64,000 nucleotides of DNA. It comes from Acidobacteriota bacterium (lineage in GTDB: Bacteria > Acidobacteriota > Vicinamibacteria > Vicinamibacterales > SCN-69-37). The stretch's first letter is position 1. Each line of letters opens with the position of its first letter. Below the pieces are notes generated by a model. That model worked only from the letters and a program-made list of their open reading frames with translations. It was not told the origin of the DNA and made no database searches. The translations under genes were made by a program, and so were the position numbers. The stretch is from contig JADYYY010000002.1 of NCBI GenBank assembly GCA_020853395.1, positions 394,609-458,608 on the forward strand. The letters run 5' to 3'. Positions 8,016 through 17,044 of the stretch are shown one piece after another.

Positions 8016-9112
8016 CGGCCGTTTGCGTCGGGACGCGCAAACGGTCCGACTTCCGGCTGTCCCTGGGTATTGGCGAGCGATCCCAGCTCGGCCGCCGCGC
8101 CACGCGCAATGGCGGCCAGCTCGCTGGCGGCCTGGAAGCAGGTGAAGTCTGGCCGATCGCGCCACGCGAGCGGTCCGCACAGCCGCACCCCCGCCTTGAT
8201 CGCGGCATCGTGGACGATGTTGATCGCTCGTTCGTAGTCGGGCGACCGCTGCGCGTAGCCCGTGAAGTTGCCCAGGTCCGTGCTCGCCGCGAACACCGCC
8301 GTCACGCCAGGCACCTTGGCGATCGCGTCGGCGTTCTTGAGGCCCTCGAGCGTCTCGATCATGAGAATCAGCACGAGGTTGTCGTTGATCGTCTGGCGGT
8401 AACCGCCCGGCACGCCGCCCCACATCTCGGGACCCAACGCCTGGCCGCCGCCGTTGCTGCGGCGGCCGAGCGGCGGAAAGTACGCCCAGTTCCTCGCCTG
8501 GATCGCTTCCTCGACGGTATCGACCGTCGGCACCACGAGCACGAGCGCGCCCGCATCGAGCGCGTGCTGGATCTCGCGCTCGTCCGTGTAGGCCACGCGC
8601 ACGCCTGGCACCGCCTTGGCGCGCGAGCATCCATGCCACATGTCGGCGGCCTGCTGCCAGTCGCGCGGGCCGTGCTGCATCTCGGTCCAGATGAAGTCAT
8701 AGCCGGCATTGGCCATGGCGCAGTACACCGCTTGATCGGTCGACGCGAACAGCGTGCCGCCCGTGACCTTCTGCCCCTGGATCATCTTCAGCTTGACCGG
8801 GTTCCAGATCTTCGCGCCGGCAGGCGGAGCGAACGCCGGGCCGTACTTCCAGGTCGCGGGATCGAACGGCCCCTGGTTGACGGCACCGGGCGGCGCGCTC
8901 GTCAGCGCCTTGCTGTCAGCACCCGCCGGGGCCGCCAATGGAAACGTGAGCGTGCCGGCGTTCGGGTTGTTCGCGTAGGGATCGATGCTCGGTTGGCCGG
9001 CGCCAGACGGCGGCGCCTGAGCCGGCGCGGGCGCTGGCGCCGGGGCCTGCGCGGCCGGCATCGCGGCACCGGCCGCGAGACAGAGAAGGACGGGCAGCGA
9101 ACGCAGCGTCAC
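8012..9112 (-). CDS. HpcH/HpaI-family aldolase with signal peptide
   Basis: A 366-residue protein. After a Sec-type signal (MTLRSLPVLLCLAAGAAMPAAQA) and an Ala/Pro/Gln linker, residues ~95-330 match the HpcH/HpaI aldolase/citrate-lyase fold: FIWTEMQHG, the Arg-containing VPGVRVAY, and LVLILMIETLEGLKNADAIAKVPGVTAVFAASTDLGNFTGY with the Glu and Asp typical of metal binding. Cytosolic relatives perform retro-aldol cleavage of hydroxy-oxo acids. Export of this enzyme is unusual. Start ATG at 9112 lies 25 nt after the DUF1080 gene; its stop overlaps the next start. It is presumably part of a periplasmic sugar-acid pathway. Confidence 0.88.
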   Translation of the reverse strand: MTLRSLPVLLCLAAGAAMPAAQAPAPAPAPAQAPPSGAGQPSIDPYANNPNAGTLTFPLAAPAGADSKALTSAPPGAVNQGPFDPATWKYGPAFAPPAGAKIWNPVKLKMIQGQKVTGGTLFASTDQAVYCAMANAGYDFIWTEMQHGPRDWQQAADMWHGCSRAKAVPGVRVAYTDEREIQHALDAGALVLVVPTVDTVEEAIQARNWAYFPPLGRRSNGGGQALGPEMWGGVPGGYRQTINDNLVLILMIETLEGLKNADAIAKVPGVTAVFAASTDLGNFTGYAQRSPDYERAINIVHDAAIKAGVRLCGPLAWRDRPDFTCFQAASELAAIARGAAAELGSLANTQGQPEVGPFARPDANGR

Positions 9113-9137
9113 GAGTCGAGCTCCTTTGCCCCGCCGA

Positions 9138-9944
9138 TCAGGGCAGTTCGCGGGCCCAGATGTTCCGGAAGCTGATCACCGGGCTGGGATCGCCATGCGC
9201 CTGCAGCTTCAGCGGCGCGCGATCGTAGGCTTTGTAGCTGGGCGGCCCGATGTACACCGTCTCGCCCTTGAGCTGCGCGTGATCCTGAATCAGCACGCCG
9301 TTGTGGAACACGGTCGCGTACGCCGGCGTCTTCACCGATCCGTCCGCGCCGAACGTCGGCGCGGTCCAGACGACGTCGTACGACTGCCATTCGCCGGGCT
9401 TGCGCGACGCGTTGACGAGCGGGATGTACTGCTTGTAGAGGCTGCCCGCCATGCCGTTGACGTACGTCTTGTTCTGATACGAGTCCAGCACCTGCAGCTC
9501 GTAGCCGGCGTCGCCCGGCCCGGTGCTCGCGAGGAAGACGCCGCTGTTGCCGCGCGCTTGGTCCGTGCCGGTGATGCTCGCGGGAATGCGCCACTCGATG
9601 TGGAGCTGGTAGTTCCGGAACGTCCGCTTCGTCTCGATGTTCCCGGCCGACTTGTCGACCGTGAGCACGCCGTCGGCGACGGTCCATTTCGCCGGCGACT
9701 TGTCGCGCGTCGCCACCCACTCGTTCAGGTTCGTGCCGTCGAACAGCACGATCGCATCCGAGGGCGGCACATGGTCCGTGGCGCCTGGTGTCACGACCCG
9801 CGGCTCGGGCGACCAGACCTCCGTGTCTTTCGGACTCGGCTTCGGGGCCTGACCACCCGCGCCCTGCCTGGCGAACACGGGCACGAGCGCACACGACACG
9901 AGCAGTACGAACGCAGCAATCGAGCTGGACAGGCGCATCGGCAA
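9138..9944 (-). CDS. Exported DUF1080 protein (3-keto-disaccharide hydrolase family)
   Basis: A 268-residue protein with a signal peptide (MPMRLSSSIAAFVLLVSCALVPVFA) followed by a single DUF1080 domain. Family hallmarks are LFDGTNLNEW near residue 75, FRNYQLHIEWRIP, GNSGVFLAS, YELQVLDSYQNKTY and the terminal ISFRNIWARELP. Members are proposed to hydrolyse 3-keto-glycosides in the periplasm. It sits between a sodium:solute symporter and the exported aldolase in one transcriptional direction, supporting a role in oxidised-sugar catabolism. The larger gene at 3099 carries a related domain. Confidence 0.9.
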   Translation of the reverse strand: MPMRLSSSIAAFVLLVSCALVPVFARQGAGGQAPKPSPKDTEVWSPEPRVVTPGATDHVPPSDAIVLFDGTNLNEWVATRDKSPAKWTVADGVLTVDKSAGNIETKRTFRNYQLHIEWRIPASITGTDQARGNSGVFLASTGPGDAGYELQVLDSYQNKTYVNGMAGSLYKQYIPLVNASRKPGEWQSYDVVWTAPTFGADGSVKTPAYATVFHNGVLIQDHAQLKGETVYIGPPSYKAYDRAPLKLQAHGDPSPVISFRNIWARELP

Positions 9945-10055
9945 ACTCGCTGAAGGGGTATGCAGCCGCGATTCTCCGCCCGAGCCGATAGCCTGTCAAC
10001 TGCTGCGGCTCGCGAGGCGATTCGTGCTGGCACCCCGATGCCCGAGCCTCATCGT

Positions 10056-11498
10056 TCAGCGGGCGACGACAGGTGCTCGCCTTCCGATGAGCCGGTCGAG
10101 CACGAGCGCCGAACCGCCCGTGATGCCGGCGCCGACGAACGCGTACCACGTCCAGGCCACACCGTTCGTGGCCCAGAGCCACGCGAGCGCGGCGGTTCCG
10201 ACGAGCATGCCCGCCAGCATCGCCCGGCTTCCGACCCTTTTGGTCAACACGCCGACGAGGAACGCGCCGAGGACCGGCCCGGCCGACAGCGACAGCACGG
10301 CGAGGCCTGCGTCGAGCACCGATCGATCCATCCAGCGGCAGCCGATCGCCACCGCGAGCTGGACGATGCCCCAGAACACCGTCGCCCGCCGCGCGACGCG
10401 CATCCGGTCGGTGTCGCTCGCCAGCGGACGAACGAACGGCACGTAGAAATCGTTCACCGTCGTCGCCGCCATCGCGTTGAGCGACGGCGACAGCGCGGCC
10501 GCGACGATGGCCGCGACGATGAAGCCGGCGACGCCGCCGGAGAGCGACGTCACGATGAACGCGGGCAGGATCTCGTCGCCGCGCGTGATCGCCGGCGCGG
10601 GAACCTGCTGGTAATACGCGTAGAGCATCACGCCGATCGTCAGGAACAGCGTGAACTGCGCGAACACGAGCACGCCGCTCAACACCAGGCCGAGGCGCGC
10701 CTCGCGAGCCGACCGCGCGGCGAGCAGCCGCTGCACGAGAAACTGGTCGGTGCCGTGCGTGGCGAGCGTGAGCGCGACGCCGCCGACGACGCCGGCCCAG
10801 ATCGTGTAGATCGCGTGCGGGTCGGTGGACAGATTGATCATCGCGAACTTCCCTGCCGCCTCACCGCTCGCGACGACCGCCGCCCAGCCGCCCGGCACGC
10901 GCTCGAGCAGAGCGCCGAACACGAGCCACGCGCCGGCCAGGTACACGAACATCTGGACGACGTCCGTCCAGATGACGGCCGCCGCGCCGCCGCGCACCGT
11001 GTAGACGATCATCGCGGTGCCGAGCAGCACCACCGTCCAGCCGACCGGCACCTGCGTCACCACGGCGATCACGAGCGCCGTCGCGAAGAGCCGGATGCCG
11101 TCGGCCAGCGACCGTGTCAGCAGGAAGATGCCGGAGGCGACCGTCTTGACGCCAGGGCCGAAGCGCTGCTGCAGGAGCTGATACGACGTCATCAGCTCGC
11201 CGCGAAAATAGGCGGGGATGAAGAGCACGCCGACGATGATGCGGCCGATCACGTAGCCGAGCGCGAGCTGGAGGAACGCGTAGTTTCCGGCGTACGACAT
11301 CGCCGGCACGCCGATGAACGAGAGCGTGCTCGTCTCGGTGGCGACGACCGTGAAGCAGATCGCCCACCACGGCGCCGACCGATCCATCAGGAAGTAGTCG
11401 CGCGTCGTCTTCTGGAACCTGGCGAACCACGATCCGAAGAGCGTGATGGCGACGAGGTACGCGCCGATGACCAGGTAGTCGGCCGAGGTCAGCACCAT
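10056..11498 (-). CDS. Sodium:solute symporter (SSS family)
   Basis: A 480-residue polytopic protein with about thirteen hydrophobic segments. SSS hallmarks include the N-terminal GSWFARFQKTTRDYFLMDRSAPWWAICFTVVATETSTLSFIGVPAMSYAG region, a helix-2 to helix-3 R-x-x-G-P-G-V segment, and the SPSLNAMAATTVNDFY stretch typical of the sodium site region. It should import a sugar, sugar acid or other small solute with Na+. It is the first gene of the minus-strand catabolic run (gap 111 nt to the DUF1080 gene), so it probably brings in the pathway substrate or product. Exact substrate cannot be told from sequence. Confidence 0.9.
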   Translation of the reverse strand: MVLTSADYLVIGAYLVAITLFGSWFARFQKTTRDYFLMDRSAPWWAICFTVVATETSTLSFIGVPAMSYAGNYAFLQLALGYVIGRIIVGVLFIPAYFRGELMTSYQLLQQRFGPGVKTVASGIFLLTRSLADGIRLFATALVIAVVTQVPVGWTVVLLGTAMIVYTVRGGAAAVIWTDVVQMFVYLAGAWLVFGALLERVPGGWAAVVASGEAAGKFAMINLSTDPHAIYTIWAGVVGGVALTLATHGTDQFLVQRLLAARSAREARLGLVLSGVLVFAQFTLFLTIGVMLYAYYQQVPAPAITRGDEILPAFIVTSLSGGVAGFIVAAIVAAALSPSLNAMAATTVNDFYVPFVRPLASDTDRMRVARRATVFWGIVQLAVAIGCRWMDRSVLDAGLAVLSLSAGPVLGAFLVGVLTKRVGSRAMLAGMLVGTAALAWLWATNGVAWTWYAFVGAGITGGSALVLDRLIGRRAPVVAR

Positions 11499-11571
11499 AG
11501 TGGAGCCGCGTGGCGCGCCGCATCGCGCGCGCGCAGGTCGGCCGGTAGTGTTTCGGGAGCGCGGGCTGGAG

Positions 11572-12183
11572 TCAAGCCTCGTCGGGCCGTGGACGCTCCG
11601 TCGGCGCGGCCGAGCCGGGGCCCGGCAGCGGCGGGCCCTCGACGCCCGCGGCTTCGCCGCGCAGCAGATCGTCGATCGACCCGTACTTGTAGATCACCCG
11701 CGCGCCGTGCCTGGGCAGGCCGCCCGTGTCGGCCGTCGGGCCGTAGGTCGAGTAAAGCGAACGGCCCAACAACCGCAGGTACGCCGTCAGTTGCCCGCGA
11801 TGATGCGCCGAGTGCGCGATGCGCCGCGTCATCACCCATGCCCGCGATCGCTCGACGTCGAAGAAGCGGATCGTCTCGTCGTACCAGACGTCCGGCTGCT
11901 GCCGCAGCCCGGCGAGCCGGGCGGCCGAGCACGCGTCGTAGTGCGCGAGGAAGGCCTGCCGCGTTTCCTCCGGCGGCAGGGCCGGGTGGGCGATGCCGAT
12001 GCCGAGCACGCCCGACATCCACGCCTCCTCGCTCAGGCACTGGTGCACCATGTGCTCGAGCGGCGTGCGTGCGCGCGGCTCCGGCCGGAACTCCATCGCA
12101 TCGTCGGGAACCTGCGCCCACACGCCGAGCGTCTTCAGCCGTTCGGTGGCGTAGGTGTCGGCGAGGAACGAGAAGCGGGACAA
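11572..12183 (-). CDS. DinB-family protein
   Basis: A 203-residue DinB-superfamily protein from a TTG start at 12183, 3 nt after the FmdB-like gene. Metal-binding histidines are visible in RTPLEHMVHQCLSEE (near residue 45) and RRIAHSAHHRGQLTAYLRLLG (near 125). The C-terminal ~40 residues are a Pro/Ala/Gly-rich tail. It is unrelated in detail to the DinB gene at 2470. Probably co-transcribed with the small zinc-ribbon gene upstream. Function unknown within the bacillithiol-transferase-like/metal-hydrolase superfamily. Confidence 0.85.
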   Translation of the reverse strand: MSRFSFLADTYATERLKTLGVWAQVPDDAMEFRPEPRARTPLEHMVHQCLSEEAWMSGVLGIGIAHPALPPEETRQAFLAHYDACSAARLAGLRQQPDVWYDETIRFFDVERSRAWVMTRRIAHSAHHRGQLTAYLRLLGRSLYSTYGPTADTGGLPRHGARVIYKYGSIDDLLRGEAAGVEGPPLPGPGSAAPTERPRPDEA

Positions 12184-12186
12184 CGG

Positions 12187-12411
12187 TCAGTTCATCGAGC
12201 AGGCGCCCGGGCCGCGCGGATCGCCGCACGCCCCGCACGCACCGACGGGCGCCGGCGACGCGTCGCGCGACTTCGTCGAGAGGGCGAAGACCGAGAGCTG
12301 CTTCTCGAGCGCCTGACTCTCGCAGCTCGGGCACGACGGCAGGCGGCTCGCGGTGACGAGCGCCTCGAACGCGTGGCCACAGTCTCGGCAGATGTACTCG
12401 AAGAGCGGCAT
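12187..12411 (-). CDS. FmdB-family zinc-ribbon protein
   Basis: A 74-residue putative regulatory protein. The N-terminus MPLFEYICRDCGHAFEAL and the second knuckle CPSCES form the CxxC...CxxC zinc ribbon of the FmdB/CxxC_CXXC_SSSS family. A third cluster (CGACGDPRGPGACSMN) at the C-terminus adds further cysteines. The ATG at 12411 has a TAGAAT box exactly 6 nt upstream, again suggesting a leaderless transcript; the downstream DinB gene is 3 nt away. Confidence 0.88.
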   Translation of the reverse strand: MPLFEYICRDCGHAFEALVTASRLPSCPSCESQALEKQLSVFALSTKSRDASPAPVGACGACGDPRGPGACSMN

Positions 12412-12417
12412 GCGACG

Positions 12418-12423
12418 ATTCTA
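12418..12423 (-). promoter_or_regulatory. -10-like box TAGAAT of fmdB-like/DinB pair
   Basis: TAGAAT on the minus strand, 6 nt before the ATG at 12411; the same geometry occurs at several other genes in this window. No clear -35. Confidence 0.4.
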
Positions 12424-12531
12424 CCTCGCACAGCTTGGCCGCCGCCGGCGCGCAGCCGCCATCAGCCCACGGCGACGTAGCGCCGGCACCTCGCCCGACT
12501 AGGGCGTCGAGACGTCCTGCCGTCGTGCGCG

Positions 12532-12578
12532 GTACGGAACATTGGTCGGACAATCTCCATGTCCGACTCGTGCCGTAC
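12532..12578. other. Two-stem inverted repeat (GTACGG...GTCGGAC/GTCCGAC...CCGTAC)
   Basis: In the 267-nt gap between the HPF and FmdB genes, nested inverted repeats pair GTACGG (12532-12537) with CCGTAC (12573-12578), and GTCGGAC (12545-12551) with GTCCGAC (12561-12567), leaving a 9-nt loop. There is no T-run, so it is not a canonical terminator. It could be a structured leader, an mRNA-stabilising 3' element for the HPF transcript or a protein-binding site. Confidence 0.5.
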
Positions 12579-12678
12579 ACGTCTGGCTCGAGCCTGCCGG
12601 CGCGATCCTGCGCGCACTGTCGCATCGGGCGGGCCCGCGTGCTGTCCCGCCCGCCCTCCGGCCGGCGAGCGCCGGCCG

Positions 12679-13113
12679 TCAGCGCTCCGCGCCGGCGCGG
12701 CGTTTGACCTGCCCGCGCCGGCGCCGCAGGTAGTCCTGCAGCCGGCGGCGCGCGGCCCGGAACGCATCGTGGATCGCGAGCTCGATGTCCTTGTGCTGCG
12801 GCGCAGGCTCGTCCTGCTTGCGGAGGCTGCGCGCGCCGGTCGCGCGCGCCCCGCCTCGCGCGCTCGTCTCGTGGGAGATGATGACGTCCTCCCCCGGCAC
12901 GCTCAGCTCGACGCGGACGTGGATCCGATGGGGGCTCCGCTGGCTTCGCTCCACCGGCTCAACGAGCACGCGCGCGCCGATGATCGTCGGGCAGAACCTC
13001 TCGAGCGACGCGACGCGCTTCCGGATGTCGCCATCGAGCGCCGGATCCGCCTTCATGCGGCGGAAGGTGATGACAGGTTCTACGGGCACAGCAGCAAGTT
13101 TCCGTCCGGCCAT
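12679..13113 (-). CDS. HPF/RaiA-family ribosome hibernation factor (short form)
   Basis: A 144-residue protein with the beta-alpha-beta-beta-beta-alpha HPF core: ITFRRMKADPALDGDIRKRVASLERFCPTI, then IHVRVELSVPGEDVIISHE, then DIELAIHDAFRAARRRLQDYLRRRRGQVK. The C-terminal dimerisation domain of long HPF is absent; a highly basic tail takes its place. Family members bind the 30S decoding region and inactivate ribosomes under stress. It is the last gene of a six-gene run that also encodes RtcB RNA ligase and archease, 3 nt after dodecin. Confidence 0.85.
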   Translation of the reverse strand: MAGRKLAAVPVEPVITFRRMKADPALDGDIRKRVASLERFCPTIIGARVLVEPVERSQRSPHRIHVRVELSVPGEDVIISHETSARGGARATGARSLRKQDEPAPQHKDIELAIHDAFRAARRRLQDYLRRRRGQVKRRAGAER

Positions 13114-13116
13114 GAG

Positions 13117-13317
13117 CTACTCGACTTCGAACGTGATCTTCGCGTTCACGCGGTACTGGACGATCGTTTCGTTCGACACGACGCCCTCGAAGTTGGCGAT
13201 GTAGATCGACTTGACGTTCCGCACCGTCCGCGACGCGTCCCTCACCGCCGCCTGCGCGGCGTCCTCCCAGCTCTTCTCCGACTGCGAGATCACTTCGATG
13301 ACCTTGTGAATGGCCAT
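13117..13317 (-). CDS. Dodecin
   Basis: A 66-residue protein with the complete dodecin signature: MAIHKVIEVISQSEKSWEDAA (the flavin-stacking Trp at 17), ASRTVRNVKSIYIANFEG and the final strand VQYRVNAKITFEVE. Dodecins form hollow dodecamers that store riboflavin, FMN or CoA and protect the cell from free flavin. It lies between rtcB (30 nt upstream) and the HPF gene (3 nt downstream). Length is exactly normal. Confidence 0.95.
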   Translation of the reverse strand: MAIHKVIEVISQSEKSWEDAAQAAVRDASRTVRNVKSIYIANFEGVVSNETIVQYRVNAKITFEVE

Positions 13318-13347
13318 GGGCCCTCCTTCCGAGCGTCCCCGCTCATC

Positions 13348-14778
13348 TCATCCCTTGATGCACACGATTGGCTCCAGCCGCGCGACGGCGCGCGACAGCC
13401 CCGCGCGATCGGCGGCTTCGACGACCGCGGTCACGTCCTTGTAGGCGCCGGGCGCCTCCTCCGCGACGCCGCGCGACGACGGGCTGCGGACGAGGATGCC
13501 GCGCCGCGCCAGGTCGTCGACGACCTGCCGGCCGCGAAACCGCTTCACCGCCTCGTGCCGGCTCATGCGGCGGCCCGCGCCGTGACACGACGATCCGAGC
13601 GACGTGCGCTCGCTGGCCTCCGTGCCGGCGAGCACGTACGACGCCGTGCCCATCGTGCCACCGATCAACACCGGCTGGCCGGCCGTTCTGAACGCCGGCG
13701 GCAGATCCGCGTGCCCAGGACCGAACGCGCGCGTCGCCCCCTTGCGGTGCACGAAGAGCTGGCGCCGGTGCCCATCGATCTCGTGCGCCTCGAGCTTGCA
13801 GGTGTTGTGCGAGACGTCGTAGAGCAGCGCCAGCCGCGCCTCCGGGACGACCCGGGCGAACGCCTGCCGTACCAGGTGCGTGAGAATCTGCCGGTTCGCC
13901 AGCGCGCAGTTGATGCCGGCGCGCATCGCGCCCAGGTACGCGCGGCCAGTCGGCGAGCCGAGCGGCGCGCACGCCAGCTCGCGATCGGGCAGGGTGATGC
14001 CGTGCTGCGGCGCCTCGATGGCCATCTGCCGCAGGAAGTCGGTGCCGATCTGGTGGCCGAGCCCGCGCGAGCCGCAATGGATGCTCACGACGAGCCCGTC
14101 CGGCTCGAGTCCGAACGCCCGCGCAGCGTCCTCGTCGAACACCGCGGCGACCTTCTGCACTTCGAGATAGTGGTTGCCGGAGCCGAGCGTGCCCATCTCG
14201 TCCCGCTGGCGCCGCTTCGCCTGGTCGGACACCGCCTCGGGGCGCGCGTCAGCCGCGCACCCGTGCTCCTCGATGCGATCGAGATCCTCGCGCTCGCCGT
14301 AGCCCTGCGAGACCGCCCACCGTGCGCCGCCGGTCAGCATGGCCTCCATCTCGTCGGCGTCGAGCGAGATCCGCCCCACGCTGCCGACGCCGGCCGGCAC
14401 GACGCGCGCCAGCTCGTCGGCGAGCGTTCGCCGGCGATCGCCGAGGTCGGCCTCCCGCAGGCCCGTCGTGAGCGTGCGGACGCCGCAGGAGATGTCGAAG
14501 CCGACGCCGCCGGCCGAGATCACGCCGCCCCGCTCGGCGTCGAACGCAGCGACACCGCCGATGGGAAACCCGTAGCCCCAGTGCGCGTCGGGCATCGCGT
14601 AGGACGCCCGCACGATGCCGGGCAGCGTGGCGACGTTCGACACCTGCTCGTAGACTTTCTCGTCCATCTCGCGCACGAGCGCCTCGCTCGCATACAGCAC
14701 GCCGGGCACGCGCATCGCGCCGTGCGGCTCGATCCACCATTCGACGTCGGACTTCCTGACGAGCCGGTCGAGATCCAT
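13348..14778 (-). CDS. rtcB: RtcB RNA-splicing/repair ligase
   Basis: A 476-residue RtcB that joins 2',3'-cyclic phosphate (or 3'-phosphate) and 5'-OH RNA ends using GTP and Mn2+. Visible motifs: MPDAHWGYGFPIGGVAAFD, GVGFDISCGVR (metal Cys), GTLGSGNHYLEVQ, IHCGSRGLGHQIG, and SSCHGAGRRMSR containing the guanylated His. The start ATG at 14778 was preferred to upstream in-frame codons because the product then begins MDLDRLVRKSDVEWWIEP as expected for the family. The cofactor archease is encoded just upstream, consistent with a working multi-turnover ligase. Confidence 0.96.
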   Translation of the reverse strand: MDLDRLVRKSDVEWWIEPHGAMRVPGVLYASEALVREMDEKVYEQVSNVATLPGIVRASYAMPDAHWGYGFPIGGVAAFDAERGGVISAGGVGFDISCGVRTLTTGLREADLGDRRRTLADELARVVPAGVGSVGRISLDADEMEAMLTGGARWAVSQGYGEREDLDRIEEHGCAADARPEAVSDQAKRRQRDEMGTLGSGNHYLEVQKVAAVFDEDAARAFGLEPDGLVVSIHCGSRGLGHQIGTDFLRQMAIEAPQHGITLPDRELACAPLGSPTGRAYLGAMRAGINCALANRQILTHLVRQAFARVVPEARLALLYDVSHNTCKLEAHEIDGHRRQLFVHRKGATRAFGPGHADLPPAFRTAGQPVLIGGTMGTASYVLAGTEASERTSLGSSCHGAGRRMSRHEAVKRFRGRQVVDDLARRGILVRSPSSRGVAEEAPGAYKDVTAVVEAADRAGLSRAVARLEPIVCIKG

Positions 14779-14894
14779 GGCACCGTGTCCTGCTCGACGC
14801 GCCGCGGACGGCGACGTCAGTTCCGCGTGTCCGGGCCGCACGAGGTGGGCGCATCATGCGCAGCGGACGACGTGACGTCGGGCGCGGACCGACG

Positions 14895-15374
14895 TCACAC
14901 GTCCACCACGCACTGCGCGATCCACCGCCCGTCGGCCTGCTGCGCAACCTCGAGCGCCGTGTGCGTCGCGCCCTTCACCTCGACGGCTGGCTCGTGTCGC
15001 AGCGGATCCACCGGTTCGCCGCGGACGAGCGCGTGGACCTCCGTGCCCTCGACGCGCACCTCGAACTCCCCGAACAGCAGATGCTCGGTCGCCATCGCGT
15101 ACACCAGCGCGTTCAACCAGTCGACGAACAGCAGGTCCAGGGCCGGGGCGCGGCAGACGATCTCCGACACCTGACGGGAGCGCACCGCGGCCGGGTCGCA
15201 GACGACGGCGGTCAGCGCGACGGCGGCTTGCGCGAACGCATCTGCCAGCGTCCGCCCGACCCCGCGGACGCCGACGTCCGCGCCGTGGGCGAAGTGCTCC
15301 CAGTAGTTCCGCTCCGATCCCGGCCGGCCGCGCGCGCGAGCACCACCTGCCGTCGCCATCGGCTCCACCGTCAC
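14895..15374 (-). CDS. Archease (RtcB activator)
   Basis: A 159-residue archease, the chaperone that lets RtcB turn over by promoting guanylation. Key features are the N-terminal [35 protein letters not shown] (metal-binding His/Asp), [25 protein letters not shown], and the terminal [31 protein letters not shown] at 15374 overlaps the UbiB stop (GTGA); an in-frame ATG at 15359 is an alternative start. It is 116 nt upstream of rtcB. Protein-archease function is well established; the match is strong. Confidence 0.93.
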   Translation of the reverse strand: MTVEPMATAGGARARGRPGSERNYWEHFAHGADVGVRGVGRTLADAFAQAAVALTAVVCDPAAVRSRQVSEIVCRAPALDLLFVDWLNALVYAMATEHLLFGEFEVRVEGTEVHALVRGEPVDPLRHEPAVEVKGATHTALEVAQQADGRWIAQCVVDV

Positions 15375-17044
15375 AGCCGGCCCGATCGCATGATGCCGAT
15401 CGCCAGCCGGATGCCGAACACCGCGGCCACGACGAAGCCCGCAAGGCCGAGCACCGGGTATCCGTACGCCGCCACGCCGCGCCCTGCCTGGATCACGAGC
15501 GACGACCCGACGATCAACGCGGCGATGATCATCGCGAACGCCAGCCGGTTGCTCGATCGATCCATCTCGGTGACGAAGTGCTCGAGGTTCCGGTGCACGA
15601 ACCGGATCTCCAGCCGGCCGTCGCGCACCTTGCGGCCGATGACGTCGAGGTGCTGCGGCATGGCCCGCACCGCGTGCAGCGTCTGCTGCAGCGCCTCGAG
15701 CACGCGACGGCCGAGCGCATCGGGCGCGAGCTCGCGCTGCCAGAGCCGCTCGGCGAGGGGCGCCGCGTGCTCGATCATCTTGAACGCCGGGTCGAGCCGC
15801 CGGCCGACCGCCTCGATGGTGACGAGCGCTTTCACCAGGAGCACCAGGTTGGACGGCATGCGAAGCTGGTGCCGCCGCAGCGTCGCGACGATGTCGGCGA
15901 GCACGTCGGCGGCCGACAGATCGCCGAGCGCGAGATTGCCGTACGTCTCGACGAGCGCACCGAGATCGCGCTCGAGCGCGCGCACGTTCACCTCGCCCTG
16001 CGGCTCGGTAATCTCGAGCGCGAGGCCCGCCAACTCGGCCTGATCACGCCGCCAGATGGCTCGGATCACGCGCGCCAGCGCATGCCGCGTCCGCTCGTCG
16101 AGCCGACCGACGATGCCGAGGTCGAGGAAGCCGATGACGTTGCCGTCCATCACGAGCAGGTTGCCGGGATGCGGATCGGCATGGAAGAAGCCGTGGACGA
16201 GCACCTGGGTCAGCATCGCGTCCGCGCCGCGCCGGGCGATCACGGCGCGGGCGTAGGGTCCCACGCCGGTCGCGTCCAGCTCGGCCGCCTTCAACCCCTC
16301 CAGATACTCCATCGTCAGGACACGCGTCGTGGTGCGATCCCAGTGGACGCGCGGGAAGCGGACGGTGGGATCGCCGGCGAAGTTGGCCGCACAGCGTTCG
16401 AGGTTCCGGCCCTCGCGGACGAAGTCCAGCTCGGCGCGGATGGTCCGCGAGAACTCCTCCACGAGACCCGACGGATCGAAGAGAGCCGCCGCCGGCACGT
16501 GACGTTCGAGCAGCCGCGCCAGATGACGCAGGATGTCGATGTCGCCTGCGATCGTGCGCTCGATGCCGGGCCGGCGGACCTTGACGGCGACGGCCTGGCC
16601 GTCGAGCGTGACCGCCCGATGCACCTGCGCGATCGACGCCGCCGCGATCGGCTCGCCGGCGAACTCGGCAAACCGGGACGCGAGTGGCCCGCCCAGCTCT
16701 GCTTCGATGGCGGCTTGGGCCGCGCCCGCCGGAAGCGTCGCCACGTGTTCCTGGAGCTTGGCCAGCTCCTCGACGAGGTCGGCCGGCAGCAGATCGGATC
16801 GCACGCTGAGGGCCTGACCGAACTTCACGAAGGTGGGCCCGAGCTCTTCGAGCACGAGCCGCACGCGGGCGGCGCGCGAGATCGCCGGATCGATTCGGGC
16901 GCGCTCGGGCAGCACCCGTGCTCCCCAGCCGAGGTACCGATCGAGGCGGAGCGCGTGGACCACGTCGGCAAAGCCGTGGCGCGCCAGCACGCCGGCGACC
17001 TCGCGGGTCCGCCGGGCAGTCGAGGTCCCGGCGCCGGTGGACAT
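15371..17044 (-). CDS. ABC1/AarF/UbiB-family atypical kinase
   Basis: A 557-residue ADCK/UbiB-type protein. Family motifs are [19 protein letters not shown] (KxGQ helix), [25 protein letters not shown] (Ala-rich nucleotide loop and Lys), [29 protein letters not shown] (catalytic HxDxxxxN and DLG). Two C-terminal hydrophobic segments (about 499-520 and 527-550) anchor it in the membrane. These proteins support quinone or lipid metabolism through an ATPase activity. The ATG at 17044 overlaps the phasin-like stop; upstream in-frame extension is a shadow of that gene. Confidence 0.92.
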   Translation of the reverse strand: MSTGAGTSTARRTREVAGVLARHGFADVVHALRLDRYLGWGARVLPERARIDPAISRAARVRLVLEELGPTFVKFGQALSVRSDLLPADLVEELAKLQEHVATLPAGAAQAAIEAELGGPLASRFAEFAGEPIAAASIAQVHRAVTLDGQAVAVKVRRPGIERTIAGDIDILRHLARLLERHVPAAALFDPSGLVEEFSRTIRAELDFVREGRNLERCAANFAGDPTVRFPRVHWDRTTTRVLTMEYLEGLKAAELDATGVGPYARAVIARRGADAMLTQVLVHGFFHADPHPGNLLVMDGNVIGFLDLGIVGRLDERTRHALARVIRAIWRRDQAELAGLALEITEPQGEVNVRALERDLGALVETYGNLALGDLSAADVLADIVATLRRHQLRMPSNLVLLVKALVTIEAVGRRLDPAFKMIEHAAPLAERLWQRELAPDALGRRVLEALQQTLHAVRAMPQHLDVIGRKVRDGRLEIRFVHRNLEHFVTEMDRSSNRLAFAMIIAALIVGSSLVIQAGRGVAAYGYPVLGLAGFVVAAVFGIRLAIGIMRSGRL

